NCBI GenBank assembly: GCA_947465345.1
Contig: CANHZL010000013.1
Span: forward strand, 1-26,981
Origin: Opitutia bacterium
GTDB taxonomy: Bacteria; Verrucomicrobiota; Verrucomicrobiae; Opitutales; UBA953
Direction: 5' to 3'
Length of the DNA stretch: 26,981 nt
The translations under genes were made by a program, and so were the position numbers. Of this stretch, positions 1 to 7,200 are shown piece after piece; the stretch's first letter is position 1; every line of letters starts with the position of its first letter. The notes below the pieces were generated by a model. It had not been told where the DNA came from. It did no database searches and worked only from the letters and a program-made list of their open reading frames with translations.

Positions 1-77
1 ACCTGGACTTCAGGGGAGCCGGTATCCTTGGCATCCTGCTGGTGCTTCTTGATGACTTCAGACTTATTGACGGACAT
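1..77 (-). CDS. rpsO: Ribosomal protein S15, N-terminal part (cut by window edge)
   Basis: The minus-strand frame starting with ATG at 77 gives 25 codons reading MSVNKSEVIKKHQQDAKDTG followed by SPEVQV, then runs off the left edge. The DTGSPEVQV stretch matches the conserved N-terminal region of S15 (DTGS-EVQ), a primary 16S rRNA-binding protein of the small subunit. Only the first helix region is visible, so the rest of the gene cannot be judged. No strong Shine-Dalgarno sequence is seen before the ATG. The upstream leader contains two hairpins (annotated separately), which matters because S15 often regulates its own mRNA. Confidence 0.9.
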   Translation of the reverse strand, partial: MSVNKSEVIKKHQQDAKDTGSPEVQ

Positions 78-129
78 GGTGGTGGTTAGTTTTGGGTTGA
101 TGATGGCCGACCTGGGAGAGATTCCCGAA

Positions 130-177
130 AGCCCCGCCGAATGGCCGGGCTCTCCGTCTGGAATAGGCTTTCGCCTA
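130..177 (-). promoter_or_regulatory. Two hairpins in the rpsO 5' leader
   Basis: Read on the minus strand, 177-164 forms a 5-bp stem TAGGC/GCCTA closed by a GAAA tetraloop. Positions 151-130 form a second stem, AGCCC/GGGCT-type plus GCC/GGC, with one internal mismatch and an ATTC loop. Both lie between the preceding gene and the rpsO start at 77. S15 leaders in several phyla are known to fold into structures bound by S15, so an autoregulatory element is possible. This is inference from position and pairing only; no known S15 leader class was matched. Confidence 0.35.
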
Positions 178-240
178 CCGACCAGCGTGAGAAGGGCTCC
201 GCCCCTCTCCCTAACGAAGTTGACCCATGGAAATGACAAT

Positions 241-260
241 CCCCCACCCCCTTAGCAAGC
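241..260 (-). promoter_or_regulatory. GCTTGC plus G-rich element (weak copy)
   Basis: On the minus strand this reads GCTTGC, TAA, then GGGGGTGGGGG. It resembles the GCTTGC plus GGCGGGCGGG elements seen in front of rpsB and aroK and points toward rpsO. A promoter role is only a guess based on recurrence in intergenic DNA; no good -10 box follows. Confidence 0.2.
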
Positions 261-303
261 AGGAATCCCCCGCCCTGACCACTTATTCACAAGCCCAAAC
301 GGC

Positions 304-885
304 TCAGTTTTCGGCAAAAATGACGTCGTAGGCCAGACAGGCCGCCAAGAGTAAGGCGACCTGGGTCGGCTGGCCGGCGAACTCCGGCGCCAGCTCGAGG
401 TGGTAGTTGTCCGCGGAGGTAAACAGCTCCTTCCCCAACCCTGCCCACTTCTTGTCCATGGTGCCGATGACGACCCCGGCCGAATCCTTGAGTTGGCGGG
501 TCCAGCTGAAGACTCCGCCGCTGAACTCGCCGATAGGACGCTCATCGGCGTCTTCGAGCAGAATCTTACCCGACAGCGAGAAGAGCTTATTGCGAAGGGA
601 ACCCAGCTTGCGGCCTTGGGCATCGAAGATCGCAAGCTGCGAGGTAAGGAAGGACCATCCCTTCTCGAGGCGTAAGGCGACGGTTTGCTGATCGGCCTCC
701 AGGACGACGATCTCGGTCGGCAGAATCTGCTTCTTCACCAAAAGGCGTAGCCATTTCAGCTTGGGCCTCTCTTGCGCCAAGCCGAGCGCCTGCCCGGAAA
801 CCGGATGGAGCAGGTCATAGGCGTCAGCGAACCGGAGTACGGCCACTTGTTCGCGAACGAAGAAGGCATTGTTTTGGAGGAGCAT
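304..885 (-). CDS. LURP-one-related / phospholipid scramblase-like protein
   Basis: This encodes 193 aa starting at ATG 885. An upstream in-frame TTG at 918 is less likely, since the family begins near MLLQNNAFFVREQV as here. The order of conserved pieces fits the bacterial LOR/scramblase-related family (tubby-like C2 beta-barrel fold): MLLQNN, a YDLLHP/GQ segment, a KLKWLRLLVKKQILPTEI segment, and near the C-terminus KKWAGLGKELFTSADNYHLE. The bacterial function is unknown; eukaryotic relatives bind lipids or move them between leaflets. There is no signal peptide or clear membrane segment apart from a hydrophobic LLLAACLAYDVIF stretch at the end. The gene is divergent from yhbY. Family assignment is by remembered resemblance and is fairly secure; function is not. 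Confidence 0.8.
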   Translation of the reverse strand: MLLQNNAFFVREQVAVLRFADAYDLLHPVSGQALGLAQERPKLKWLRLLVKKQILPTEIVVLEADQQTVALRLEKGWSFLTSQLAIFDAQGRKLGSLRNKLFSLSGKILLEDADERPIGEFSGGVFSWTRQLKDSAGVVIGTMDKKWAGLGKELFTSADNYHLELAPEFAGQPTQVALLLAACLAYDVIFAEN

Positions 886-978
886 GCCGCATTCAAAACC
901 TCCACCGGACTCGGGCAAGCGGGAAGCGGCCCGATTAGTCCGTTGACTCCCCTGCCCCGCCAGAGCGTCATAGCGGGC

Positions 979-1278
979 ATGGAATCAGGCTCAGAAGACC
1001 AACCCCGCCTCACCGGTGCCGAACGCGGTAAACTGCGGAGCCTCGCCCAGACCCTCGACCCAAAGGTGTTCGTCGGCAAGGCTGGCGTGAACGCCGGCAT
1101 CGCCAATCTCCTCGCTGAAGCCTTCCGCAACGCCGACTTGGTCAAGGTCCGCTTCACGGCCGAACGCGAGGAAATGGACAAGCAGGCCCAAGAACTGGCC
1201 AAGCTCACCGAAAGCGAAGTGATCGGCACCGTCGGCCGTACTGCCACATTCTTCAAGCTCGGCGCTGACGCCGAATAA
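979..1278 (+). CDS. yhbY: YhbY/CRS1-type RNA-binding protein
   Basis: This encodes 99 aa from ATG 979; the open frame extends further upstream but only as antisense to the neighbouring gene. The pattern LTGAERGKLRSLAQTLDP followed by VFVGKAGVN, ALAEAF-type helix, LVKVRF and IGTVGRTATFFK is the CRM (CRS1-YhbY) domain. This small fold binds RNA and in E. coli associates with the pre-50S ribosomal subunit. The GKAGVN loop corresponds to the conserved GxxG loop region of the domain. Length matches the single-domain bacterial family. Three bases separate its stop from the ispA start, so the two are probably co-transcribed. Regulation is not visible. Confidence 0.9.
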   Translation: MESGSEDQPRLTGAERGKLRSLAQTLDPKVFVGKAGVNAGIANLLAEAFRNADLVKVRFTAEREEMDKQAQELAKLTESEVIGTVGRTATFFKLGADAE

Positions 1279-1281
1279 CCG

Positions 1282-2169
1282 ATGGACGCCTCGCTGTTTC
1301 AGTCACGACACGAGGCATTCATCCAGCAGGCGGAATCTGCGCTGCGCAGCCTGACACCCGCCGCCACGGCTCGCCCCACCCGCCTGCATGGCGCCATGCG
1401 CTATTCCCTGGAAGCCGGGGGCAAGCGCCTCCGCCCGGTGCTCTGCCTCGCTTCGGCTAACGCCTTCTCAGCTCAAGCCGACGCCTCACACGCCGCGACG
1501 GCCTTGGAGTGCATCCACACCTATTCACTGATCCATGACGACCTGCCATGCATGGACAATTCCGACCTGCGCCGCGGACGTCCCTCTTGTCATAAGGCCC
1601 ACGACGAAGCCACCGCCCTGCTCGCCGGCGACGCGCTGCAGCCGCTCGCCTTCGAACTCCTTGCCACCGGCTACGCGCCCGACCCCGCTCTCGCCACCGC
1701 CCTCGTGCGCGAACTCGCTGTAACGGCGGGCTCCACACTGCTTGTCGGCGGTCAGACCGAAGACATGGGCGGCCTCGCCGCTGGTGCGACCGACGATCGC
1801 CTTGAATTCATCCTGCTTGGCAAGACCGCCGCAATGCTCAGTGCCTCGTTCGCGATGGGCGCGATGGTCGGCGGAGCCTCCGCCGCCGACGTCGAACATT
1901 TCCGCCGCGCCGGCCGCGCTTCGGGTATCGCATTCCAGCTCGTCGACGACCTTCTCGACCTCACTGCCGATGCCGCCCAGCTGGGCAAGCCCGTCGGGGC
2001 CGACGCGCAGAACGGTAAATTCACTTACGCCGGCCTGCACGGCGTGGAAGCGACGAAACAACGTATCGAAGCGCTGACGTCCGAGAGCATCGGTCATCTC
2101 CAAGCGACGAAAGGTGACACGGCCTTCCTCGTCGAGTTGGTGCGCCGGATGTCCGCGCGCCGTTCCTAA
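1282..2169 (+). CDS. ispA: Polyprenyl (farnesyl/geranylgeranyl) diphosphate synthase
   Basis: This 295-aa protein is a trans-isoprenyl diphosphate synthase that condenses isopentenyl diphosphate with an allylic diphosphate to make the C15/C20 precursors of quinones and undecaprenyl carriers. Visible motifs are GGKRLRP at residues 46-52, the first Asp-rich motif DDLPCMD at 86-92 followed by DLRRGRP, and the second Asp-rich motif DDLLD at 222-226. The LGKPVGAD region follows. Length and the two extra residues inside the first Asp motif fit short-chain bacterial IspA enzymes. Exact chain length cannot be read from sequence alone. It follows yhbY closely, and its stop abuts the stop of the convergent DUF983-like gene with no gap. 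Confidence 0.92.
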   Translation: MDASLFQSRHEAFIQQAESALRSLTPAATARPTRLHGAMRYSLEAGGKRLRPVLCLASANAFSAQADASHAATALECIHTYSLIHDDLPCMDNSDLRRGRPSCHKAHDEATALLAGDALQPLAFELLATGYAPDPALATALVRELAVTAGSTLLVGGQTEDMGGLAAGATDDRLEFILLGKTAAMLSASFAMGAMVGGASAADVEHFRRAGRASGIAFQLVDDLLDLTADAAQLGKPVGADAQNGKFTYAGLHGVEATKQRIEALTSESIGHLQATKGDTAFLVELVRRMSARRS

Positions 2170-2574
2170 TTAGTCGTCGAGACGGCGCCCGCCCGACGGC
2201 AGTTGATCAGGGAGAAAGGCGTAATAGGTACCAACCCAGAGACGCCAGGCAAAGGCATGAATGAACGGCGGAACGAGGAAGATCGCGGCGACCGCGAGGC
2301 GGATCGCCCAGTCCGCACCGACGAGTCCGGCGCGATGCGCGACAAGCACGAGCGGCAATACCCCGAAGGCGGTGAGTCCGTAGTTCCAGACGATGGCGCC
2401 GAGGAAGAAACCTTCCTTACGGCGCAGCGTCATGCCACAGCCACCGCAGGCGGCCGGCGTATCCCAGAGGCGAGCCAGCCAGCCCGTCCGATCGGAGGCG
2501 CTCCGAATCTTTGCACCGCAATCTGGACAGCGGCCACAGGCCGACTTCCAGAAGATATCCGCGCGGAACTGCAT
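2170..2574 (-). CDS. DUF983-like zinc-ribbon membrane protein
   Basis: This encodes 134 aa. The N-terminus holds two CxxC pairs (CGRCPDC near residues 13-19 and CGGCG near 43-47), consistent with a zinc ribbon. Two hydrophobic segments follow: roughly GAIVWNYGLTAFGVLPLVLVA and LAVAAIFLVPPFIHAFAWRLWVG. This architecture is that of DUF983-type small inner-membrane proteins, whose biochemical role is not established; some occur near cytochrome oxidase genes. Here it stands alone between ispA (convergent, stops adjacent) and the tsf terminator, so it probably has its own promoter. The start ATG at 2574 lies just 13 bases downstream of a GCTTGC-type element. Confidence 0.7.
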   Translation of the reverse strand: MQFRADIFWKSACGRCPDCGAKIRSASDRTGWLARLWDTPAACGGCGMTLRRKEGFFLGAIVWNYGLTAFGVLPLVLVAHRAGLVGADWAIRLAVAAIFLVPPFIHAFAWRLWVGTYYAFLPDQLPSGGRRLDD

Positions 2575-2587
2575 GCCTGCAACCTAT

Positions 2588-2610
2588 CCGCCAAGGCTGC
2601 TTAAGCAAGC
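2588..2610 (-). promoter_or_regulatory. GCTTGC element before DUF983-like gene (weak copy)
   Basis: On the minus strand this reads GCTTGC, TTAAGCAGCCTT, GGCGG, and lies between the tsf terminator and the ATG at 2574. If TTGCTT is taken as a -35, a poor -10 (TAGGTT) sits 16 bases on, only six bases before the ATG. It is included because a gene behind a strong terminator needs a promoter and the same GCTTGC hexamer recurs before other genes. Evidence is weak. Confidence 0.2.
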
Positions 2611-2615
2611 CAAGC

Positions 2616-2647
2616 AAAAGGCCGGCCACCTTGCGGTAGCCGGCCTT
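2616..2647 (-). terminator. Intrinsic terminator of rpsB-tsf
   Basis: On the minus strand a 13-bp stem (AAGGCCGGCTACC pairing with GGTGGCCGGCCTT, one T-G wobble) is closed by a GCAA tetraloop. It is followed by TTTTGCTT. It begins 22 bases after the tsf stop. The stem length, GC-rich base and following T-run make this a convincing rho-independent terminator separating tsf from the DUF983-like gene. Confidence 0.9.
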
Positions 2648-2669
2648 GTTAAGCCAAACTCAGCGGAAC

Positions 2670-3710
2670 TTACTCGGCGGCCGTCTCACCCACCTGGAAG
2701 CGGGTGAAGCGAACGATCGAGACTTCCTCGCCAACCTTGGTCTTGGCGGCGGCGATGAGGTCCTGAATCTTCTGGTCGGGATCGCGGAAGTAAGCCTGTT
2801 CGAGGAGGCAGGATTCGGCGAAGAACTTGTCCACGCGACCGGAGATGATCTTCTCCATATTGGAGAGCTGACCCTTCTTGCGGCCTTCGGCGGCGACGAT
2901 CTGCTTCTCGCCGACGGCGATACGCTTCTCGAGTTCGGCGATGGCTTCGGCGTCATTGGCGGCCTTCTGTTCGACGAGCTGACCCTTGTAGTCCTCGACG
3001 ACGCGCTTGGCTTCGTCGATGGCCTTGTCGGCTTCGGACTTGGTGAACTCGGCGGCGATTTCGCGCTCCTTGGCGACGACATCAGGGGAGACCTCGTCAC
3101 GGCGGACGAAACGGGCGTTATTGGCGACAACCTGCATCGCGAGCTGGCGGGCCAGTTCAGCGACTTCCGGGTTAGCGGCGGCGGCCTGGGTCTTAAGGCC
3201 CAGCTCGAGGAGGACAGCGATCTTGGCGCCCGTGTGGACGTAAGCGGAGACGCGACCAACGCCAGTGGCTTCGAACTTCAGGACGCGGGAGACCTTGAGA
3301 TTCTCACCGATCTTGAGCACCTGATCGTTCAAGTAGTCGTTCACCTTACGGGACTTGTCGGCGTGGTAAGGCTGATCGAGGAAACCATCGACGCCGTTAC
3401 CGGCGGCTTGTCCCACGAGTTCTTTCGCCAGAGCGATGAAGTTCTCGTTCTTGGCGACGAAGTCGGTTTCGCAGTTCAGTTCGAGGAGCGTCGAGGTGCG
3501 ACCGTCGGCGGAGACCTGGACAGCGAGGATGCCCTCGCTGGCCTTGCGGTCAGCCTTCTTGTTGCGCGTGGCGACTCCCTTGATGCGGAGGATTTCGACG
3601 GCCTTTTCGTTGTCGCCGTTGGCTTCGACGAGGGCCTTCTTGCAATCCATCAGACCCGCACCGGTACGCTGGCGCAGATCGTTGACCGTCTGAGCGGTGA
3701 TAGCGGACAT
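2670..3710 (-). CDS. tsf: Translation elongation factor Ts, with long helical insertion
   Basis: This 346-aa protein is the nucleotide-exchange factor for EF-Tu. The N-terminal UBA-like domain (VNDLRQRTGAGLMDCKKALVEANGD, residues 9-33) and the TDFVAKNENF core motif (82-91) are canonical. The C-terminal part carries EKIISGRVDKFFAE and ends IVRFTRFQVGE. Against E. coli EF-Ts (about 283 aa) the extra length is concentrated at about residues 222-282. That segment is rich in Lys, Glu, Ala and Asp and looks like a long helical or coiled-coil extension between AKEREIAAEF and NMEKIISGRV. The gene lies seven bases after the rpsB stop, the usual rpsB-tsf operon order. Confidence 0.96.
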   Translation of the reverse strand: MSAITAQTVNDLRQRTGAGLMDCKKALVEANGDNEKAVEILRIKGVATRNKKADRKASEGILAVQVSADGRTSTLLELNCETDFVAKNENFIALAKELVGQAAGNGVDGFLDQPYHADKSRKVNDYLNDQVLKIGENLKVSRVLKFEATGVGRVSAYVHTGAKIAVLLELGLKTQAAAANPEVAELARQLAMQVVANNARFVRRDEVSPDVVAKEREIAAEFTKSEADKAIDEAKRVVEDYKGQLVEQKAANDAEAIAELEKRIAVGEKQIVAAEGRKKGQLSNMEKIISGRVDKFFAESCLLEQAYFRDPDQKIQDLIAAAKTKVGEEVSIVRFTRFQVGETAAE

Positions 3711-3717
3711 GGTCGGA

Positions 3718-4572
3718 TTACTTGGACTTACGAGGGCTGGGGCGCTTCGCAGGAGCGGCGCCTTCGACGACGTCAGAACCTTCGTTGGCCTTAAGCAGCT
3801 CTTCGGAAATCTGGACTTCGGGCTGGACGGACTCGCCGGTGTTCTGGCGGGCGACCGGGGTCACGGTCTTGCGATCCTGGGTCACGGCCTTGCGGCGGGC
3901 GAGACCACTCTGTACGGCCTGGGTGAGGACTTCGACCACGAGGCGGATGGACTTCGCGGCGTCATCGTTGCCCGGGACGGGGAACTTGAGGAGGGTCGGG
4001 TCGGAGTTCGAGTCGCAGAGGCCGATCACGGGGATACCGAGACGGACGGCTTCATTGACGGCGATTTCTTCGAGCTTGGTGTCGACGACGATCATCGCGG
4101 ACGGAAGTTCGCGGTATTCAAGGAGGCCTTCGAAGTTGCGGTTCATACGCGACATCTCGCGCTTCACGGCGGCGGCTTCCTTCTTGTGCATCTTAGCGAG
4201 GGAACCGTCCTGCTCCATGCGGAGGTAGGTGCGGTACTTATCGAGGGAGCGCTTGATGGTCGCGAAGTTGGTGAGCGTACCGCCGAGCCAGCGATTCACG
4301 GCGAAGGGCATGCCGGTCGACTTGGCGGCCTGGCGGACGACGTCCTGAGCCTGGGGCTTGGTCGCGACGAAGAGCACTTCCTTGCCCTTGGCGGCGGTGT
4401 CCTCAATGAAGGCGGCGGCGGCGGCGAGGCACGCGTGCGTCTTCTCGAGGTCGATGATCGAAACACCGTTGCGGTGGTCGAAGATGTACGGACGGCTGCG
4501 GGGATTCCAGCGACGGGTCTGGTGTCCGAAGTGGACGCCGGCATCGAGGAGGTCTTTGACTGTGATGTTCAT
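3718..4572 (-). CDS. rpsB: Ribosomal protein S2
   Basis: This 284-aa small-subunit protein has the canonical S2 pattern. It opens with VKDLLDAGVHFGHQTRRWNP (residues 5-24), followed by PYIF-RNGVSIIDL, WLGGTLTNFATI, and PSAMIVVDT with GIPVIGLCDSNSDP near 175-190. The last roughly 45 residues form a charged tail rich in Gln, Glu, Pro and Lys that is longer than E. coli S2 (241 aa) and probably disordered. A GGAG sequence lies nine bases before the ATG. It is the first gene of rpsB-tsf; the roughly 225-base upstream region, shared with the divergent waaA, contains an inverted repeat and a G-rich element. Confidence 0.97.
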   Translation of the reverse strand: MNITVKDLLDAGVHFGHQTRRWNPRSRPYIFDHRNGVSIIDLEKTHACLAAAAAFIEDTAAKGKEVLFVATKPQAQDVVRQAAKSTGMPFAVNRWLGGTLTNFATIKRSLDKYRTYLRMEQDGSLAKMHKKEAAAVKREMSRMNRNFEGLLEYRELPSAMIVVDTKLEEIAVNEAVRLGIPVIGLCDSNSDPTLLKFPVPGNDDAAKSIRLVVEVLTQAVQSGLARRKAVTQDRKTVTPVARQNTGESVQPEVQISEELLKANEGSDVVEGAAPAKRPSPRKSK

Positions 4573-4656
4573 GTTTTTTGGCTCCGTATCCCTTTTCCTG
4601 CAGAAGGAGGGGACATTGGATCAGGTAGGACTGACTGGTTTTTTGGTTTTATGTCC

Positions 4657-4677
4657 GTAGCGATCTGCGGTCGCTAC
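4657..4677 (-). repeat. Inverted repeat in the rpsB leader region
   Basis: A perfect 7-bp inverted repeat, GTAGCGA and TCGCTAC, flanks a 7-base loop about 85 bases upstream of the rpsB start. It could be an RNA hairpin in the rpsB leader, an operator, or one copy of a dispersed palindromic repeat. No U-run follows immediately on either strand, so it does not look like a terminator. Confidence 0.4.
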
Positions 4678-4702
4678 AAACGGTGGAAAGTGGGTTCAAA
4701 CA

Positions 4703-4724
4703 CCCCCGCCCGCCTGGTGCAAGC
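4703..4724 (-). promoter_or_regulatory. GCTTGC plus GGCGGGCGGGGG element before rpsB
   Basis: On the minus strand this reads GCTTGC, ACCA, GGCGGGCGGGGG. If TTGCAC is taken as a -35, a weak -10 (TTGAAC) lies 17 bases on, about 115 bases upstream of the rpsB start. A near-identical element precedes aroK. A promoter with a G-rich spacer is the simplest reading, but the -10 match is poor. Confidence 0.3.
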
Positions 4725-4797
4725 GGGAAAATCAGCCCAAAGGGGCACCTTTGGAACTGACAGACCTCCCCGCCCTCCGCACGTTCGGCATAACGCG

Positions 4798-6090
4798 ATG
4801 TCTTGGGCCTACCGGATACTCTTCCCTTTGCTGCTGATTCCGGCCCTCCCCTACTACGTCTGGCGGATGCTTCGCCGTGGTGGGTATGGTACAGGTTTCA
4901 GCCAAAGATTGGGCTTTTTCCGGAAATCAGGGCCTAAAAGCCAAGGGAAACGACGTTTCTGGATCCAAGCGGTCTCCGTCGGAGAAATCGAGGCCATCGG
5001 CCCCCTCCTCCGCCAGCTCAAGGCCGACGGATCGGCCGAAATCATCCTGACGACCACGACCAGTACCGGCTATCGCCTAGCTCAGGAACGCTACGCCGAA
5101 GTCGCCGACCACATCGGCATCTTCCCGACGGACCTCTGGCCCTGCAGTGCCTTAGCCTGGCGGCGTATCCGGCCCGACGTCGTCATCCTCGTCGAAGGCG
5201 AACTGTGGCCAGAGCACCTTGCCCAAGCGCGCGCCCGCGGCGTACCCGCCTACCTCATCAACGGCCGTATCTCCGACAGGTCCTTCGCGCGGCATCTTCG
5301 CTTCCGCAGCTTTTCCGCCCACGTCCTCGGACATTTCCATCAGATCGCCGCAAGCAGCGAAGAAGATGCACGCCGTTTCCGTGAGCTTGGTTTTGAGACG
5401 ACACTCACAGGCAACATCAAGTTCGACGTCGCAAGCGATGCGCCGATATCGGACGAGGAACGCACGAAGCTGCGCGTCGAACTCGGTTTTGGCGACTCCC
5501 CGCAAACGGTGGTACTTCTGGGATCGTCGACTTGGAAAGGCGAAGAGGCTGTACTGATCCGCGTCGTGCGAGAACTTCGCGAAGCCGGCAAGGATGTCCG
5601 TCTCCTGCTCGTCCCGCGTCACTCCGAACGCCGCACCGAAGTCGCCGCCGAAGCCAGTGCCAGCGGGCTATCGTGGCACCAGCGTTCCACCGGCGGGGCT
5701 GTTGCGCCTGCCGATACCATCATCCACCTCGCTGACACCACGGGCGAACTGCGCCGCCTTACCCGCGCCGCGGACCTTGCGTTCTGCGGCAAGAGCCTCT
5801 CTCCGCATGAAGGTGGCCAGACCCCTGTCGAGTGTGCTGCCGCCGGCGTCGCCATCGTGTACGGCCCCCACATGTCCAACTTCCGCGATATCTGCCGCGG
5901 CCTCGAACACGCAAAGGCCGCGCTCAAGGCCGCCGATGCCCGCGAACTTGCCGGCATCGTCTTGCGCCTGACCCAAGACGGTGCGCTCCGCACGGAGATG
6001 GGTCGCCGCGGCGCCGCCTGGCACCTAAGTAACCGCGGCGCGACCGAACGCACCCTGGCGTTGCTGCGGGACGGTCAGTCGATCCGGTAA
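4798..6090 (+). CDS. waaA: 3-deoxy-D-manno-octulosonic acid (Kdo) transferase
   Basis: This 430-aa protein starts at ATG 4798; the open frame upstream is antisense to rpsB. It transfers Kdo from CMP-Kdo to lipid A at the inner membrane, a committed step of lipopolysaccharide core synthesis. Visible features are an N-terminal membrane anchor (residues 6-22), the acceptor-side SVGE motif with the probable catalytic Glu63, and LVEGELWPEHL at 131-141. GNIKFD lies near 205-210. A C-terminal donor-binding segment EGGQTPVECAAAGVAIVYGPHMSNF is present. Length matches the family. It is divergent from rpsB, and its last 16 bases overlap the end of convergent trpD. How many Kdo residues it adds cannot be told. 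Confidence 0.94.
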   Translation: MSWAYRILFPLLLIPALPYYVWRMLRRGGYGTGFSQRLGFFRKSGPKSQGKRRFWIQAVSVGEIEAIGPLLRQLKADGSAEIILTTTTSTGYRLAQERYAEVADHIGIFPTDLWPCSALAWRRIRPDVVILVEGELWPEHLAQARARGVPAYLINGRISDRSFARHLRFRSFSAHVLGHFHQIAASSEEDARRFRELGFETTLTGNIKFDVASDAPISDEERTKLRVELGFGDSPQTVVLLGSSTWKGEEAVLIRVVRELREAGKDVRLLLVPRHSERRTEVAAEASASGLSWHQRSTGGAVAPADTIIHLADTTGELRRLTRAADLAFCGKSLSPHEGGQTPVECAAAGVAIVYGPHMSNFRDICRGLEHAKAALKAADARELAGIVLRLTQDGALRTEMGRRGAAWHLSNRGATERTLALLRDGQSIR

Positions 6091-7121
6091 GCCTCGCGGA
6101 GGCGCCGAGCCTCTTCGCGCAGTTCGCCGCCGAGGATGATTTCCCGCGCTCGCTGAGCACCGGCCGCCGGATCCGTCGCTTTACCCGCAACCCATAGCGA
6201 AGCGCCGGCACTCAGGCACAACGTGTCCATGAGGCCGTCGGAAACCCCTCCGACGAGCAGGTCGCTGAACATCGCAATATTTTCTTCCGGCGTGCCGCCG
6301 CGCAAGTCAGCCACCGTACAGGTCTTGAAGCCGAAGTCGCCGGGCAGCCAGACAGCGTCAACTGCGGCGAGCTCGCCACAGCCGCGCACGCGCACTTCGC
6401 CTGCCGTGGTAATTTCATCCATGCCACCGCCGGCACGCGAATGCGTGACCAGCCCACGCTTCACACCGAGCTCACCGAGCGTGGCCGCCAGCGGCGCGAC
6501 CCAGCGTTCGTCATAGACGCCAACGACCATGTGCGCTGGCTGGGCAGGATTGATTAAGGGACCGAGGACGTTGAACACCGTCTTGGTGCCGCTTTCGGCG
6601 ATCTTCTTCCGCACGCCGAGGATCGCCTTGAAGGCCGGATGGAACGCCGGCGCATAGAGGTAACAGAAATTAGCCTGCGCCAGACCGCGGAGCAGTTGCG
6701 CATCGGTGGCCTCAAGGGTGACACCGAGGCCTGCAAGGAAATCCGCGCTGCCCGACTTTGAGGTGATCGAGCGGTTACCGTGTTTGAGTACGGGCACACC
6801 GGCGGCGGCGACGATGAGCGCGCTCGCCGAGGAGATATTAAAGCTGCCCGAGCGGTCGCCACCGGTCCCGACGATATCGATACCCTTCGCCGGCCAGTCG
6901 CCGAAATCCGTGCGACGGGCGAGGGACCGGTAGGTCCGGGCGAAGCCGGTGACCTCAGCGGCGGTCTCGCCCTTTCGCGCTAACGCCAGCAGGAAGGCTT
7001 CCTTGGCCGCGTCAGTGACCTGCAAATCGGCCATCGCGGCGGCGGCGGCGGCGGCCTCGTCAGGTGCGAGGTCGCGTCCGGCCGACATCGCGGCGGTCAG
7101 GGCTGAAAGGTCCGAGGCCAT
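6075..7121 (-). CDS. trpD: Anthranilate phosphoribosyltransferase
   Basis: This 348-aa enzyme joins anthranilate to PRPP, the second step of tryptophan synthesis. The PRPP-binding GTGGD is at residues 85-89, followed by NISSAS and KHGNRSITSKSGSADFL at 113-129. The metal-binding DE pair is in GMDEITTA. Length is typical. An alanine-rich stretch around residues 22-30 lies in the N-terminal helical domain. No other trp gene is in the window, so the pathway is dispersed. The 3' end overlaps the end of waaA by 16 bases on the opposite strand. The divergent neighbour at 7201 shares its upstream region. Confidence 0.95.
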   Translation of the reverse strand: MASDLSALTAAMSAGRDLAPDEAAAAAAAMADLQVTDAAKEAFLLALARKGETAAEVTGFARTYRSLARRTDFGDWPAKGIDIVGTGGDRSGSFNISSASALIVAAAGVPVLKHGNRSITSKSGSADFLAGLGVTLEATDAQLLRGLAQANFCYLYAPAFHPAFKAILGVRKKIAESGTKTVFNVLGPLINPAQPAHMVVGVYDERWVAPLAATLGELGVKRGLVTHSRAGGGMDEITTAGEVRVRGCGELAAVDAVWLPGDFGFKTCTVADLRGGTPEENIAMFSDLLVGGVSDGLMDTLCLSAGASLWVAGKATDPAAGAQRAREIILGGELREEARRLREAYRID

Positions 7122-7200
7122 GCCGGATTAGCCACGTTCAAGGCGGGCGGGACAAGGGCATTTTCGCCACAAGGGGTTTGCAACGGGGGAAAAGCACCTA

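Noticed and set aside
2646..3794. Long open frame antisense to tsf (and similar long frames antisense to rpsB, der, the aminotransferase, DAHP synthase and the Gfo/Idh gene)
   Set aside because: High GC content leaves antisense frames open; the sense-strand proteins are unmistakable and the antisense ones are low-complexity.
6075..6090. Overlap of waaA and trpD (and of aat and aroK at 19926-19951) as a sign of error or regulation
   Set aside because: Both proteins of each pair have normal C-termini; short convergent overlaps are common in compact genomes.
7141..7151. AGGCGGGCGGG before the gene at 7201 as another copy of the GCTTGC element
   Set aside because: The GCTTGC part is missing, so it may just be G-rich sequence.
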